This document shows, in pieces, positions 29,710-40,439 of a stretch of DNA of 64,000 nucleotides. Source of the stretch: Prorocentrum cordatum (lineage: Eukaryota; Sar; Dinophyceae; Prorocentrales; Prorocentraceae); the NCBI GenBank assembly GCA_963575745.1, contig CAUYUJ010014327.1, positions 429,247-493,246 of the forward strand, given 5' to 3'. Both the position numbers and the translations under genes were made by a program. Positions within the stretch are counted from its first letter, which is position 1; each line of letters starts with the position of its first letter. The notes under the pieces are model-generated. The model was not told the origin of the DNA, searched no databases, and saw only the letters and a list, made by a program, of their open reading frames with translations.

Positions 29710-30115
29710 CCTGGCGCAGTCTTGAGCCGTTTCGGGGCCCTCCTGGCAGCCTACTGAGGCATCTTGGGACGATCTTGAGGGCCTGTCTGGCCGTCTTGGA
29801 CGCTTCGAAAACGAAAAGTACGGGAACTCCCGAAATGCACGTTTTCCATAGGGGTGGGAACGATTTTTCCTTGTTCGGGCTCACCTGGGGATCTCTCTGG
29901 AGCCCACTTGGAGCATTTTGGTGGCCTCGTGGGCCATCGGGCGACTGTCTTGGGCGTCTTCGAGCGCTCGGGGCCCGTCTCGGAGGCCCTCTTGGACGGT
30001 CTTCGGCTCTCTTCGGGCCCTCTTGGGGGCCTCCGGGGGCCCCGAGCGCCGGCCCGCAGAGGACCGAGCCGGGCCGAGGGGGGCCGATGCCACTAGGCCC
30101 TCTTTTCGCACGCGC
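29710..30115. repeat. Duplicated block, also at 63.23-63.66 kb and 39.09-39.49 kb
   Basis: cagcctactgaggc-tcttgg, gacgaaaagcacgg-aactcc, cgaaa-g-acgttttcc and tggagcccacttggagcatt are shared in the same order. In all three places the block is followed within about 150 bp by a PPR unit. Confidence 0.65.
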
Positions 30116-30116
30116 T

Positions 30117-30497
30117 GATTCTGGTACTGCAGTACAGATGACGTCGGGCTCCAGCTTCGCCTCCCACGTCTCGATCAGCAGCGCAAGCGCTCGCTGCCAA
30201 AGCCCGCCCTTCTCGCACGCACGGGTCCCAGTATTGTCGTATAGATAAAGTCGGACACCAGCTTCGCCTCCCACATCTCGCACAGCAGTGCAAGCGCCAG
30301 CTGCCACTGCCCGTCCTTCTCACACGCGCTGATCCCAGCGCTTAAGCTGATGACCTCGGGATCCAGCTTCGCCTCCCACAACTCGCTCAGCCGTGCCAGC
30401 GCTGGCTGCCACTGCCCGACCTTCTCGCACGCGCTGACCCCAGTGTTGTAGCTGACTAGGGCTGACCCGTGTACTTACGTCCACGACAGCTTGCCCG
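30117..30497 (-). pseudogene. PPR module 1: three 35-residue repeats plus cap
   Basis: Three units spaced exactly 105 bp (gatgacgtcgggctccagc-type starts at about 30138, 30243 and 30348). The minus reading is V-S-A-C-E-K-V-G-Q-W-Q-P-A-L-A-R-L-S-E-L-W-like, then a second and third repeat. The third changes frame at the junction, and A-C-E-K becomes V-R-A-R-R-A. The cap with ctgactagggctgacccgtg is at 30450-30490. PPR repeats bind RNA in organelles; this fragment is too short and broken to act. Confidence 0.6.
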
Positions 30498-31560
30498 CGT
30501 GCAGAAGCTGATGTCGCTTGCCTGTTTGCCGGATGTTTCTGTGCGCATCGCTGGTAGCCAGACAGTTGTCTTCCCGACGTCACTGCCAGCATGCTGACAG
30601 CTTCAGGCCTGGCGGTCGCAACTGACCCTCTGCCGCACGCCACGGCAGCGGGGATGGCCGCCAGCCGGCCGCGGGCAATGCGGCGGCTGCTTGTTTTCCC
30701 CTGCTAGCTACTAGTTGCTGCCGCTGCTGGCTTGTGTGCTGCCGGATATGGAGGCCGTGCTGGGGGGCCCTGCGGCCGAAACTATTGGGGGCCTCGTTGG
30801 GCCCTCTTGGGGCCGTCCTGGGCCGTCGCGGGGTTCTCTGGGGGTCTGTTGGGCCGTCGTGGCGATCTCTGGACGGCGTGTCCGGCCGTCTGGAAGCTCT
30901 CCGAAGCCTTCCGTAATACTCTGAGAGCCCTCTGGGGCTGCCCTTGGGCTCTCTTGAGGCAGTCAAAGACCGCCCAGAGGGCCCTAAGACGGGCCGAAGA
31001 CGGACCGAGACGGCCCAAGGATGCCCCCCGAAACAACCTAGGAGGCTGAATGGGGGCCCCCAGAGGGCCCAAGGTGGCCTGCAAGGAGCCCAAGAGTCTT
31101 CCCCGAAGCCGTCTTTGAGCTGTCTCGCGTCGAAAAGCCTGCGAAGCAAACGACATTCATCTTCCTTTGGGTGTTGGAAAGCTTTGCAATTGCCGTTGTC
31201 TTCTGGACAATTCCTGCAAAGGCTCTTGGGGCGTCTAGGGGCCTTTTAGAGGCCTCTTCTAACCTCTTGAGATCTCTCAGGGGCACTGTCTGGCGGCTGT
31301 CGGGGCCAAATTCTGGTCATCTCGGACATTACCGAAAGCTGTCTCTGCGACATCTTGGGGGCCCAGAGCCCACAGGGACCCGGAGGCAGTGCCGACGCCG
31401 CTGGAGGCCGAGAAAGCCATTGGCCCACGCACTTGTCCAATTGAGGGGGTGATGGTAGCTTCGGGCTCCAATTTCAGAGTTTTTGACGTTGCGGAGCCTC
31501 GGGTTGAAGAGCTTACTGAGTCACCGTTCGCACTTGGGAGCCTTGGCTTGAAAAGCTTTT
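30480..31560. repeat. ~1.07 kb duplicated block (copy of 47.09-48.16 kb)
   Basis: Shared, in order: gcttgcccgcgtgcagaagc, cttcccgacgtcactgccag, tgctgccggatatggaggcc, gaaactattgggggcctcg, gcgtcgaaaagcctgcga, tcttcctttgggtgttggaa, and cttgggagccttg-ttgaaa. Similarity is roughly 85-90 percent by eye with small indels. Confidence 0.8.
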
Positions 31561-32880
31561 TACTGTCCGTTCTGTGGCCGTTTTGGGACGTCTTGGGGCC
31601 CGCTTGGGCCGTCACGGGGCGCCTTGGAGGCCTTGGACAGTCTTGGGGCTCTCTGGAAGGCTTCCTGGGGCCCTCTTGGGAACCTCATCGGGCCCTCTTG
31701 GGGCCCTCTTGGAGCCGTCTTGGGGCCCCCTCAGGCCATTTCAGGGCCCCCTTGGGCCGTGTTTGGGCCCTCTTGGACCGTCTTGGGACCCTCATGGAAG
31801 CCGCTTGGGTCGTCTGGGGGGGTTTTGGGTGGCCTCTTGGCCTATCCTGGACCATGTAACAACGAAACCGGCGGATATGCTGAAAATGTGCGTTGCCCCA
31901 CAGGAATGTGATCAGTTGTGCCTCTGTGGCGTCCTCTCGGGGCCCTCTCGGAGCGTCTTTGGGGCCCCTTGGACAGTCTTGGAGCCACCTTCTGAGGTCT
32001 TTGGAGCGTCTTGCAGGTCTTGGACCGTCTTGGGGCTCTCTAGAGGGCTTCCTGGGGCCCTCCTGGGAGTCTCGTCGGGCCCTCTTCGGGCCTTCTTGGG
32101 GCTGCCTTGGGGTCCTTTCAGGCCGTTTGAGGGCCCTCTTGGGCCGTCTTTCCGTCCTCTTGCACCGTCTTGGGGCCCTCTTGGGGGCCGCTCGGGTTGT
32201 CTTGGGGGTTTTTGGGAGGCCTCTTGGTCTGTCCTGGACCGTGTAACAACGCAACAGGCGGACATGCTGAACATGCAAGTTTTCCCATCGGGATGTGACC
32301 ATTGTTGCCTCTTTGGCGTCCTCTCGGGGCCCTCTCGGAGCGTCTTTGGGGCCCCTTGGACTGTCTTGGAGCCACCTTCTGAGGTCTTTGGGGCGTCTTG
32401 CGTCGGGCCCTGTTGGGGCCCTCTTGGAGCCGTCGTGGGGCCCCCTCAAGCCGTTTCAGGGCCCCCTTGGGCCGTGTTTGGGCCATCTTGGACCGTCTTG
32501 GGGCCCTCTTGGGGGCCGCTTGGGTCGTCTTGGGGGAATTGGGGAGGCCTTTGGTCAACGCAAAAAGCGGATATGCTGAACATGTACGTTTTCCCATCGG
32601 AATGTGAACATGTTTGCCTCTTTGGCGTCCTCTCGGGGCCCTCTCGGAACGTCTATGGGACCTCTTGGACGGTCTTGCAGCCACCTTCGGTCTTTGGAGC
32701 GTCAAGGCCCGTCTCGGCACCAACTGAGGCCGTCTTGGAGCGCTCTTGGACCGTCTTGAAACCCCTCTGGGGCGTCTCTTGCGCCGTCGAAGGCGATTCG
32801 ACCCCGTGGTGGGGCGGTGGAGGGCTGATTTCATGCACTTGAGTGCCCACCCTTCTGCTATGCGCTTCCGCCCGCCATGT
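31561..32880. repeat. Duplicated block (related to 48.18-49.23 and 60.23-60.70 kb)
   Basis: Carries several copies of a ~370 bp unit containing ggaccgtgtaacaacgcaa-, cggatatgctgaaaatgtac, ttcccatcgggatgtgac and tgcctctttggcgtcctctc (islands at about 31860, 32245 and 32565). The same phrases occur at 48535, 48905 and 60390. Confidence 0.75.
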
Positions 32881-32884
32881 AGGA

Positions 32885-33035
32885 GAGATGACGTTGGGCT
32901 CGAGCTTCGCCTCCCACATCTCACATCTCGCTCAGCAGTGCCAGCGCCAGCTGCCACTGCCCGCCCTTCTCGCACGCGCTGACCCCAGCGTTGTAGCTGA
33001 CTAGGGCGAACTCGTGGACTTCCTCCACGTCATCT
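32885..33035 (-). pseudogene. PPR module 2: one repeat, frameshifted
   Basis: The minus reading A-L-V-S-Y-N-A-G-V-S-A-C-E-K-G-G-Q-W-Q runs to L-A-L-L-S-E-M, then an acatctc duplication (cccacatctcacatctcgct at about 32912) shifts the frame before W-E-A-K-L-E-P-N-V-I-S. Cap at 33000. Confidence 0.6.
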
Positions 33036-34461
33036 TGTGCAAGTCTTGGCTCGAAACGGCCGTCTTGGGCCTGTCTTCGCTCGAAATGGCGAGAAGGTGG
33101 AAATCTTTCAGAAACCATAGATACATCAATTATTTCGTTTGCCGCGGCTCGTCTGGAGCGTCTTCGAGCGGTCTTAGGCCGTCTCGGAGGCCCTCTTGGA
33201 CCGCTTCCTTCTCTTCGTCCGCCTTCCGCTCTACCTCCGCCTAGACAGCCTTCGGAGCGTCACAGACGGCTATGGTGGGTCTGCGGTGTACGTCTCGCCG
33301 CTTGTCAATTTGGAAAGGACCTGGGGCCTTGAAAAAAGTCAACGGGAGGGCTCTGGAGACTTTTTTCTGGTTGCCTCTTGGAAGCCTGATGGCGGGCGCT
33401 GCCGTCTCCTTGGGAACGGTTAGTGGGCCTCTCGGGGTTTCTTTTCGAGCTCCTGGGGGCCTGTTGGGGCCTCGTTGGCTGCCTTGCGGCCTCCTAAGGG
33501 CCTCTTGGGGCCTTCTTGAGCCGTCTTGCAGCCTCCTGGGGGCATGTTCTCTTGAAGTCTTTTTGGGCGCCTCTGGGGCCGTTCCCGGGCTGTCCCCACG
33601 AGCCTCTTCCGGGGGACAGCCCAGGAAATCTATTGTGCGTGCGTGCGTGCTGTGCGTGCTTCGGAAGGCTGTCCCGACGTCACCGCTCGCTCTTGGGAGC
33701 TGTGCCTGGGAGAGCTCTCCCCGCTGCGTCTCGCTCTTGGGAGCCTTGGTGAGAAGAGCTGTGTACTTCACCGATCGCTCTTTTAGCGGGCGTCTCTGGG
33801 CCTGCTTAGTGGTCCTTGTGGGGGTCTTTTTCGGGCCATTCTGATGCTTTTTTGGGCTGCTCTGGGAGCGTTTCGGGACGTTTTCTGAATTTGTTGGCCG
33901 TCAGGGGGCGTCCGGGAGGCCTTGGACTGTCTTGGAGCTCTCTTGAGGCTGCCTGAGGCCGTCTTGGGAGCCTCTTGGGGCCACCTCGGAGCTCTCTTGG
34001 GGCCGTCTTGGGGTTCTGTGAGGCCGTTTCAGGGCTCTCTGGCGTCGTCTTGGGGCTCTTGTGGGCCGTCTTGGAGCCCTCTGAGGGGCGGCTGGCGTCT
34101 TCTTGGGCCGATTGGGGAGGCCTCTTGGCGTGTCCTGGGCCGCTGAGGAGCACACAAGGCGGGCATGCTGAAAATATACGTTTCCCCATGGGAATTTGAC
34201 GATTTGTGCATCTTTGGCGTGCGCTCGGGGCCCTCTTGGGGGCGTCTTTGCAGCCTCTTGGATCGTCGTGGAGCCCCCCCCCAGAAGGCTTCGGGCCCTC
34301 GTGGGCCGTCTCGGGACCCACTGGGGCCGTCTTGGAGCGCTCTTGGACGGTCTGGGACCCCTCTGGAGCGCCTCTGGGACCGGCCTGAGCGACTCGGCCC
34401 CGTGGTGGCGCCGAGGGACCCTGTGAACCCTTCTCGCACGCAAATCCACTGGCCATGTAGG

Positions 34462-34615
34462 AGAGATGACGTTGGGCTCCAGCTTCGCCTCCCACATCTC
34501 GCTTAGCAGCGCAAGCGCCGGCTGCCACTGCCCGCCCTTCTCGCACGCGCTGATCCCAGCGCTGTAGCTGACTAGGGCAGACCTGTGGACTCCGTCCACG
34601 ACATCAGCTCGACGT
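34462..34615 (-). pseudogene. PPR module 3: one repeat plus cap
   Basis: V-D-G-V-H-R-S-A-L-V-S-Y-S-A-G-I-S-A-C-E-K, then G-G-Q-W-Q-P-A-L-A-L-L-S-E-M-W-E-A-K-L-E-P-N-V-I-S. It then slips frame at gtcatctctcctacatgg (two bases longer than the in-register junction). It lies in a 554-codon open frame that is otherwise low complexity. Confidence 0.6.
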
Positions 34616-35760
34616 GGCGAGGGGTCTCTGGGCAAGCGCGGGGGGGTGCGGCTGCAGGGCCGAAAGGCAATCAGCTGCTGCTGCTGCTCGGAGGTCCTGC
34701 TGCTTCCTCCCCCTCCTCCTCCTCCTCCTCCTCCTCCTCCTCCTCCTCCTCCTCTTCCACCTGCTTCTCCTCTTTCGCTGGATTCTCCATGCCCTCGGTC
34801 GGCAATCGTCGATCCTACGACGACTCTCCCCAACAGAGAAACATCGAAGGCCCTCGGAGCGTCCAACATTGTTCTTTTGTGCCTTCGATATGCCGGTCGC
34901 CTCTCGTCCGCTCCCCCCCTCCTGGAAGCAATTCTGAGGCCACTTAGGGCTTCGTGGGGGCCGTTTGGGGATCTCTTGGGGCGTTTTTGCCTGCGATATG
35001 CCTGTCGCCTCTCGTCCGCTCCCCCGCTCCTGGAGGGAATTCTGAAGCCACTGAAGGCTTCGTGGGGGCCGTTTCGGAGCCTCTTCGGCCTTCTTTTGGG
35101 CCTCCCGGGGGGGCTCTTAGGGCCCTCTCGGGCCGTCTTGGGTGCCTCTTGGGCCGTCTTGGGGCCGTCTGAGGCCCGCCTCGGCGCCTCTTGGGCTGTC
35201 TTGGGCCGTCTTGGGCCGCTCCTGGGGCCGTCTTGGGTGCCTCTTGGGCCGTCTGGGGCGCCTCCTGGGCCGTCCTGGGGCCGTCCTGGGGCGTCTTGGG
35301 ACCGTCTTGGGGCCCTCCTGGCCCGTCTTGGGGCTCTGTTGGGGTCATCTTCGGCCGTCTTGGGGCGGTCGGGGGGACTTCTTGGGCCGTCTTGGAGCGT
35401 CGGGAAGCCGAAGAGGCGAGGAGGCCGAAAACATCGAAAAACACAATAGAAATCGACGATTTCTGTCGCTCGGGGCCCTCTTGGGAGGCCTCTTGGGAGG
35501 CCTCTTCGGGCGTCTTGGACGCCTCTTGGGCCGTCTGGGGCGAATCTCGGGCGTCTTGGGCCCATCTTTAAGCGTGCCGGGGCTCTCCGGGGCCGTCTTG
35601 GGGGCTTCTGGGGGCCCTCTCGACATGTCCTGGAGCCTGCCTGGGCGGCCCGGGGCGGCCCGGGGCCAGCCCGGGGCGGTTTCGGTGCATTGGGGCCTGC
35701 GCCCTTCTGGCACGCACTGGGCCCTGCAATGTAGTAGAGACTAGGGCTGACCCGTGGACT
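34560..35760. repeat. ~1.2 kb duplicated block (copies at 51.50-52.75 and 54.84-55.79 kb)
   Basis: Shared: ggcaatcgtcgatcctacga, cgactctccccaac-gagaa, ctcggagcgtccaacattg, tgccttcgatatgccggtcg, gcctgcgatatgcctgtcgc, and gaattctga-g-cactgaag, ending in the cap at 35740 / 52700. The 34.7 and 51.65 kb copies include a short (TCC)n (34702-34762; 51652-51702) that the 54.8 kb copy lacks. Confidence 0.85.
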
Positions 35761-35795
35761 ATGTCCACGACATCTGCTCGAGGTGGCGAGCGGTG
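35690..35795 (-). pseudogene. PPR module 4: cap with degenerate repeat start
   Basis: The cap (gactagggctgacccgtgga at 35738) is followed on the minus strand by ctctactacattgcagggcc, which aligns to the start of a repeat with a two-base insertion. No complete repeat remains. Confidence 0.5.
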
Positions 35796-36230
35796 TCTGG
35801 GCAAGCGTGCTTGCTTCTGCCCAGTGCCTTTTACAGCCGCTTGCTGTTGCTGAGTGCTGCGTGTTGCCACTCGCGGCTTTTCGTTTTGTCTTTCTTCGGC
35901 GTTTGCCGCTTAATTATGTCGCTTCTTGCTGTTTGATCCCGACCTCATCCTGGTGCCTTTGCAAAGGAGGGAAGATTTTCCAGGGTGGCCAGCGCGGTTC
36001 CAGACCTCTCTGAGGGATCTTCACTCGGAAGCCTTCCTTGGGAGCCCTGGGGCCGGCTTGGGGCGTGGAGGCTCCGAAGATGCGAGCAAGACAGACTGGA
36101 GCCTTTGCAAAGGAGAGAAGAAAATCAGAGGCGCATCGGCGACTTATTTTCTTGGTGGCCGGCGCGGTTCCAGAGCTCTCCGAGGGATCTTCCCTCGGAA
36201 GCCTCTTGGAGGCAGCTTCGGGGGTGTCGT
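35740..36230. repeat. ~0.45 kb duplicated block (copy of 43.74-44.16 kb)
   Basis: tgcttgcttctgcccagtgc, gccgcttgctgttgc, ttgatcccgacctca-cctg, gagggatcttccctcggaag and ggccggcttggggcgtggag are shared. Inside, a ~147 bp unit starting cctttgcaaaggag- is tandemly doubled (35957 and 36103). Confidence 0.75.
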
Positions 36231-37234
36231 CTGGCCTCTCGAGGGTCTCTGGGGGCCTGATTTGGGCCTCTTCGAGGCCCTTCTGGGGCGTCTGGGGGCC
36301 TCCTGGGGGCCAGCTGGCGGTGTCTGAGATCATCATGGAGCGGAGGGCGCGAAATGTCAGTTCGAGTTTCCCTTCGTGTGGTCCTGATGGGAACGTCTTG
36401 GGCCGTCTTGGGGGGCTCTTAGGCCGTCTTGGGGCCCTCTTGGGCCGTCTGGGAGCTCTCTTGGGGGCCCTGGGGCCGGCTGGGAGCGTGGAGACTCCGA
36501 AAAAACGAAAACGCTGAAACCCTTCGAAAATTAACAGAAAATCAATCATTTTAGCGTCTCGGAGCCTTTCTCGGGGGCCTCTTGGAGCCCTCTTGGGCTG
36601 TCTTCCCTCACGGGCCCGTCTTGAGGGCCTCTTGAGGGTCTCTTGGGTCCCTCCTGGGCTGCCTTCTTGCACTGTGGCGCCTTCGGGGGCGTCTGAGGGG
36701 CCTCTTGGAGGCCAGCTGGCGTGGGATCATCCTGGAGCGAAGGGCGCGAAAGGTCAGTTCGGGCCCCCCCCTGGTGGGGCCCTGTTCGGGCCGTCTTGGG
36801 TCGTCTTGGGGGGACTCTTGGGCCCTCTTGGGGCCCCCATGGGCTGTCTGGGAGGCCTCTTCGGCCGTCTTGGAGCGGTCTTTGGGGCCTCTTGGTCGGT
36901 TTTCGAGCGTCGGGAAGCCGACAAAGAGAGACTGCAAAAAACACATGAAAAAAAACAATGGAATTCAGCGATATCTGCCTCTCGGGACCCTCTGGAGAGG
37001 CCTCTTGGAGCTTCTTGAGACCTCTTGGGTCGTCCTTGGGCCGATCTTGGGCGTCTTGGACCGATCATTGAGCGTCTCGGGGAACTCTTGGGCCGTCTTG
37101 GGGGCGTCTCGGGGCCCTCTTGGCCCGTCTTCAGACTTCCCTGGGCGGCCGGGAGCGCCCCGGGGCCAGCCCGGAGCGATTTCAAGCCACTGGGTCCTGT
37201 GTCCTTCTGGCACGCGGCGCCCCTGGCGTTAGAG

Positions 37235-37625
37235 TATAGAACAGGGCTGACCCGTGGGCTGCGTCCCCTCGCGGGGGGAGGGGGAGTGCCGCCAGGCGCA
37301 TTCAATTACGCTAGGCGCCACGTTGGCTTCCTACTTCTCGCTGAAAATTTCATGACAGGATGCCCCATATTTTCAAATATTTGTTCTAGGTTTTTGTCTT
37401 CCCCCCACTTCCCATGTTTCCCCATACTTGTCCTGGGAGTCGACGATTCCTTGTGTCTGTGTGTTTTTGCCTCTCCTGAGAAAAGCAGCTCCCGAAGTTG
37501 CCGGTGGCCTCGGGCTCCGCGTGCAGGGCCTCGACCTCGGCGGTCGCCCCGCCCTCGGGGGCCGGCGTCCACGGGCTGACCCGTGGACGACGTCCTCTTT
37601 CAGCAAGGAAGGGTGGGCATAGTTT
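37235..37625 (-). pseudogene. Cap remnants and family D copy
   Basis: Cap-like acagggctgacccgtgggc at 37240 and gggctgacccgtggacgacg at 37570 flank a family D repeat (37345-37480: aggatgccccatattttc, aggtttttgtcttcccccca, gggagtcgacgattccttg). No PPR repeat remains. Confidence 0.45.
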
Positions 37626-37784
37626 TAGGTCGGGCCTGCCCCCCTGCAGGGGGATTCTGGACGACGAATAAGAAATGCTCCAAAAATGCTCAAACCAGAT
37701 GCTCAAGCATACTCCAAAAATAGTCCCCTGAATATGTTTTCCAATGTTTGAATATTCTCCCTGTAGAAGGACAGGCCCGACTTA
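37626..37784. mobile_element. Short TIR element, family A, copy 4
   Basis: taggtcgggcctgcccccct gcagggggatt on the left, ctccctgtagaaggacaggc ccgacttaa on the right, with an AT-rich interior containing ctccaaaaatgctcaaacc. Minus-sense flanks ATATGC and CTATGC suggest a target-site duplication. Confidence 0.8.
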
Positions 37785-37889
37785 AGCATATTTCCGAAAA
37801 GCGCATGTGCAGCGCTCCGTAGGCAGCCACGAGCCGTGTGAGGGGCGACACAATATCGGTTTCTCCTCCACACGTTCATCTCCGCAGAA

Positions 37890-38810
37890 ACGACACCCAG
37901 AACTCCAGAGTAAGAGCCAAAGCGCATGTTTGCGAAAGACGTCTCGCCAGAACCCTGGAGCCCACCTGGGACCTCGGAGAATAACCCTCGAGCGTGGTGT
38001 TTTGTTCTCCGTCGACGTGGCGGGCCGAAGGATGGTCTTCGGGGGCTATTTTTTGGCCGACCGCGGGACCATGGAGGCCTCCCAGGATACGGAATCTTTT
38101 TCGTGGGCGTCGTTGATCCACGAACGATCCGTGCGAGATGTCTGTGCCCCATCTGGAACCTAGGGGAAAACCTTCAGAGTTGGTAATTGCTGGCATTCCG
38201 TGGACGTGGCGAGCCAACGAACGTCCTGGGCGAGGGTTAAGGGCTCCGCCCTGGGGCGTCGGAAAATAAACCTCGAAGTCGGGGTTTATTTTCCGTGGGT
38301 GTGACCGCGCCCCGGGGCTTCTGTTCCGCAGAAAAAAAATCCAGAAACCGAACACCGCAGAAACGGAAACCCAGAACCGTAGAGACGTAACACCGCGGAA
38401 ACGAAACCCAGAACTCCAGAGGAAGCGCCGAAGCGCAGGTTGACGAAAGACGTCTCTCCAGAACCCTGGAGCCCGCCTGGGACCGCCGAGAATCAACCTC
38501 GAGCGTGGTGTTTATCTTCCGTCGACGCGGCGGGCGGAGGGATGGTCTTCGGGGGCTATTTTTTGGCCGACCGCGGGATCATGGAGAATGGCCTCCGAGG
38601 TTACCAAGTATTTTCCGTGGGCGACGTTGATCCACGAACGATCCAGGTGAGACGCCTGTGCCCCATCTGGAGCCTGGGGGGAAGACTTCGAAGTAGGTAC
38701 TGGCATTCCGTGGACGTGGCGAGCCGACGAACGTCCTAGGCGAGGGTTGATTGCTCTGCCACAAGGCGACGGAAAGGTGTGGCCGCGCCCCGGGGCTTCC
38801 GTTCCGCCTT
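37890..38810 (+). repeat. Two-copy tandem duplication, ~511 bp period
   Basis: gaaagacgtctcgccagaac at 37934 and gaaagacgtctctccagaac at 38445 start two units sharing ctggagcccacctgggacc, ctcgagcgtggtgtt, gtcttcgggggctatttttt, ggccgaccgcggga-catgg, gttgatccacgaacgatcc and ttccgtggacgtggcgagcc. The unit is neither PPR nor CCGTCTTGGG-type. A 14-16 bp minisatellite (cagaaaccgaacaccg, cagaaacggaaaccc) lies at 38325-38420. Confidence 0.85.
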
Positions 38811-39494
38811 ATAAGAACCTCTTGGAGACCTGCTGGGCCGTCTGGCGGCCTACTGGGAGCCTCGTGGGGCCTTCTTGGGCCGTCTTGGGTGCCCCTTGGC
38901 CCGTCTTGGGGCCGTCTGGGACCGTCTTGGGCGGCTCCGGGGCTGTCCTCGAACTGCCTTGGGGCTCTCTCGGGTCGTCTTTGGCTTCTCGTGGGGCTGT
39001 CATGGGAGCCTCTTGGGCTGTCATGTCATGGGCGCCTCAGGAGCCGTCCTGTGACCGCCTTAGTCGGCCGTATTGGGGTCCTCCCAGGAGCCTCCTGGGC
39101 GCTCTGGTGACGATCGTGGAAGACAGTACTGTCGTCTTGGGCGCTTTCAAAACGAAAAGCACGGGAATTGCAAAACAAAATGTGTTTTCCTTGCAGGATT
39201 TGGAGGGTTTTTCCTGGTTCGGGCTCTTTGGAGCCCACTTGGAACAACTTGGGCGCCTCTTGGGCCGTCTGGAGGCAATCTTGGGCGTCTTCGAACACTC
39301 TTGGACCATCTCGGAGGCCCTCTTGAACCATCTTGGGGCTTCTTGGGGTCCTCTGGGGTAGTTCCGATAGGGTGGAGCGCTCTTGGGCCTTCCTGGAAGC
39401 GCGCCGAGGCCAGCTGGGGCTCGCGGGGGCCAGCCGGGCCCGCAGGGGGCGCAGGAGGAACGTGTCCGACCCCCGCACTTCTCGCACGCGCGGG

Positions 39495-39650
39495 TGCCTG
39501 CAATGTAGTAGAGATGACGTCGGGCTCCAGCTTCGCCTTCCACATCTCGCTCAGCAGTGCCAGCGCCGGCTGCCACTGCCAGTCCTTCTTGCACGTGCTG
39601 ATCCCAGCATTGTAGCTGACTAGTGTGAACCCGTGGATTAAATCCACTGC
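39495..39650 (-). pseudogene. PPR module 5: one repeat plus cap
   Basis: F-T-L-V-S-Y-N-A-G-I-S-T-C-K-K-D-W-Q-W-Q, then P-A-L-A-L-L-S-E-M-W-K-A-K-L-E-P-D-V-I-S, then the two-base slip (atctctactacattgcagg) into P-A-R-A-R-S. Cys replaced by Ser-Thr context and W for G show decay. Confidence 0.6.
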
Positions 39651-39739
39651 GTGCTGAGCTTTGGGCTCGCACACCGTGGGTGACCAGCTCGTCGAATTTG
39701 AACAGCTCGCGCGTCCCTGGTGCGGTAGGGGCCACCTTC

Positions 39740-40060
39740 GGAGGCACATTGGACGGTTACATTTGAGGGCAATGATTGGGAGCTGTGTGTGGGGGCCACG
39801 CTTGGGGGCGCCTGGGGGCTACGCGTTCTGGGCCACTTGCTCCCCGGCTCAGCATCGGCGGGCCGATTCTGGGTCGCCGCGCCGCCAGCCCAGCATCCCG
39901 CCCGGCGCGTCCTGGGACGGCGCGCCGCCCTGGCCCTGGCCGATTCTGGTCCGCCGGCCCGCGGGCCCAGAGTCGGCGGCACTGGTTCTGGGCCACCGTG
40001 CCGCCGACTCAGCATCCCGCCCAGGCGCGCGTCAGGTGCCTCCTAAACAGCCCCATGCTG
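39740..40060. repeat. GC-rich ~126 bp unit repeat, short copy
   Basis: gattctgggtcgccgcgccg and cagcatcccgcccggcgcgt phrases, related to the larger arrays at 49.55-50.19 and 61.09-61.74 kb. The stretch to 40520 is a duplicated block related to 59.4-60.17 kb. Confidence 0.65.
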
Positions 40061-40439
40061 GCCCAAGTGACCCTGGGAGGGCTGCAAGAGCGAGTCACGG
40101 CATGGCTGCAAGAGGCCGCGGAGAGGGCTCCAGACCGACAGAAAGGGCGATGGATTTTGGGCCAACTCCGGCAGGGAGCGCCAAACAAGCATCAGGAGGG
40201 CCGAGGAGCCCCAGGATGCGCTTGGAGCTGTTTGGGGGCCGTCTTCGGGCTGTCTTAGGCCGTCTTTGGCTGATGTTGGTGCTGTCTTCGGTGCGTGTTG
40301 GGCCGTCATCTTGGGGCCTCTGGGGGTCGTTTAGGAGCCTCTCAGCGTTTCATTTTGGCCTCGAGCCTCCTGGGGCCCTTTGGACTCTCTCGGGTGCCTC
40401 TTTGGCTGCGGAAGCCCTCTAGGGCCAGGGGCGCCTCAG

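Noticed and set aside
31574-32842. 422-codon plus-strand Gly-Pro-Ser-Trp frame
   Set aside because: A direct translation of the 10-12 bp repeat; the opposite strand is equally open and no domain is visible.
33901-35565. 554-codon minus-strand frame containing one PPR repeat
   Set aside because: Only about 45 residues are PPR or cap; the rest is CCGTCTTGGG read-through and a (TCC)n Gly-run. I annotate the PPR part only.
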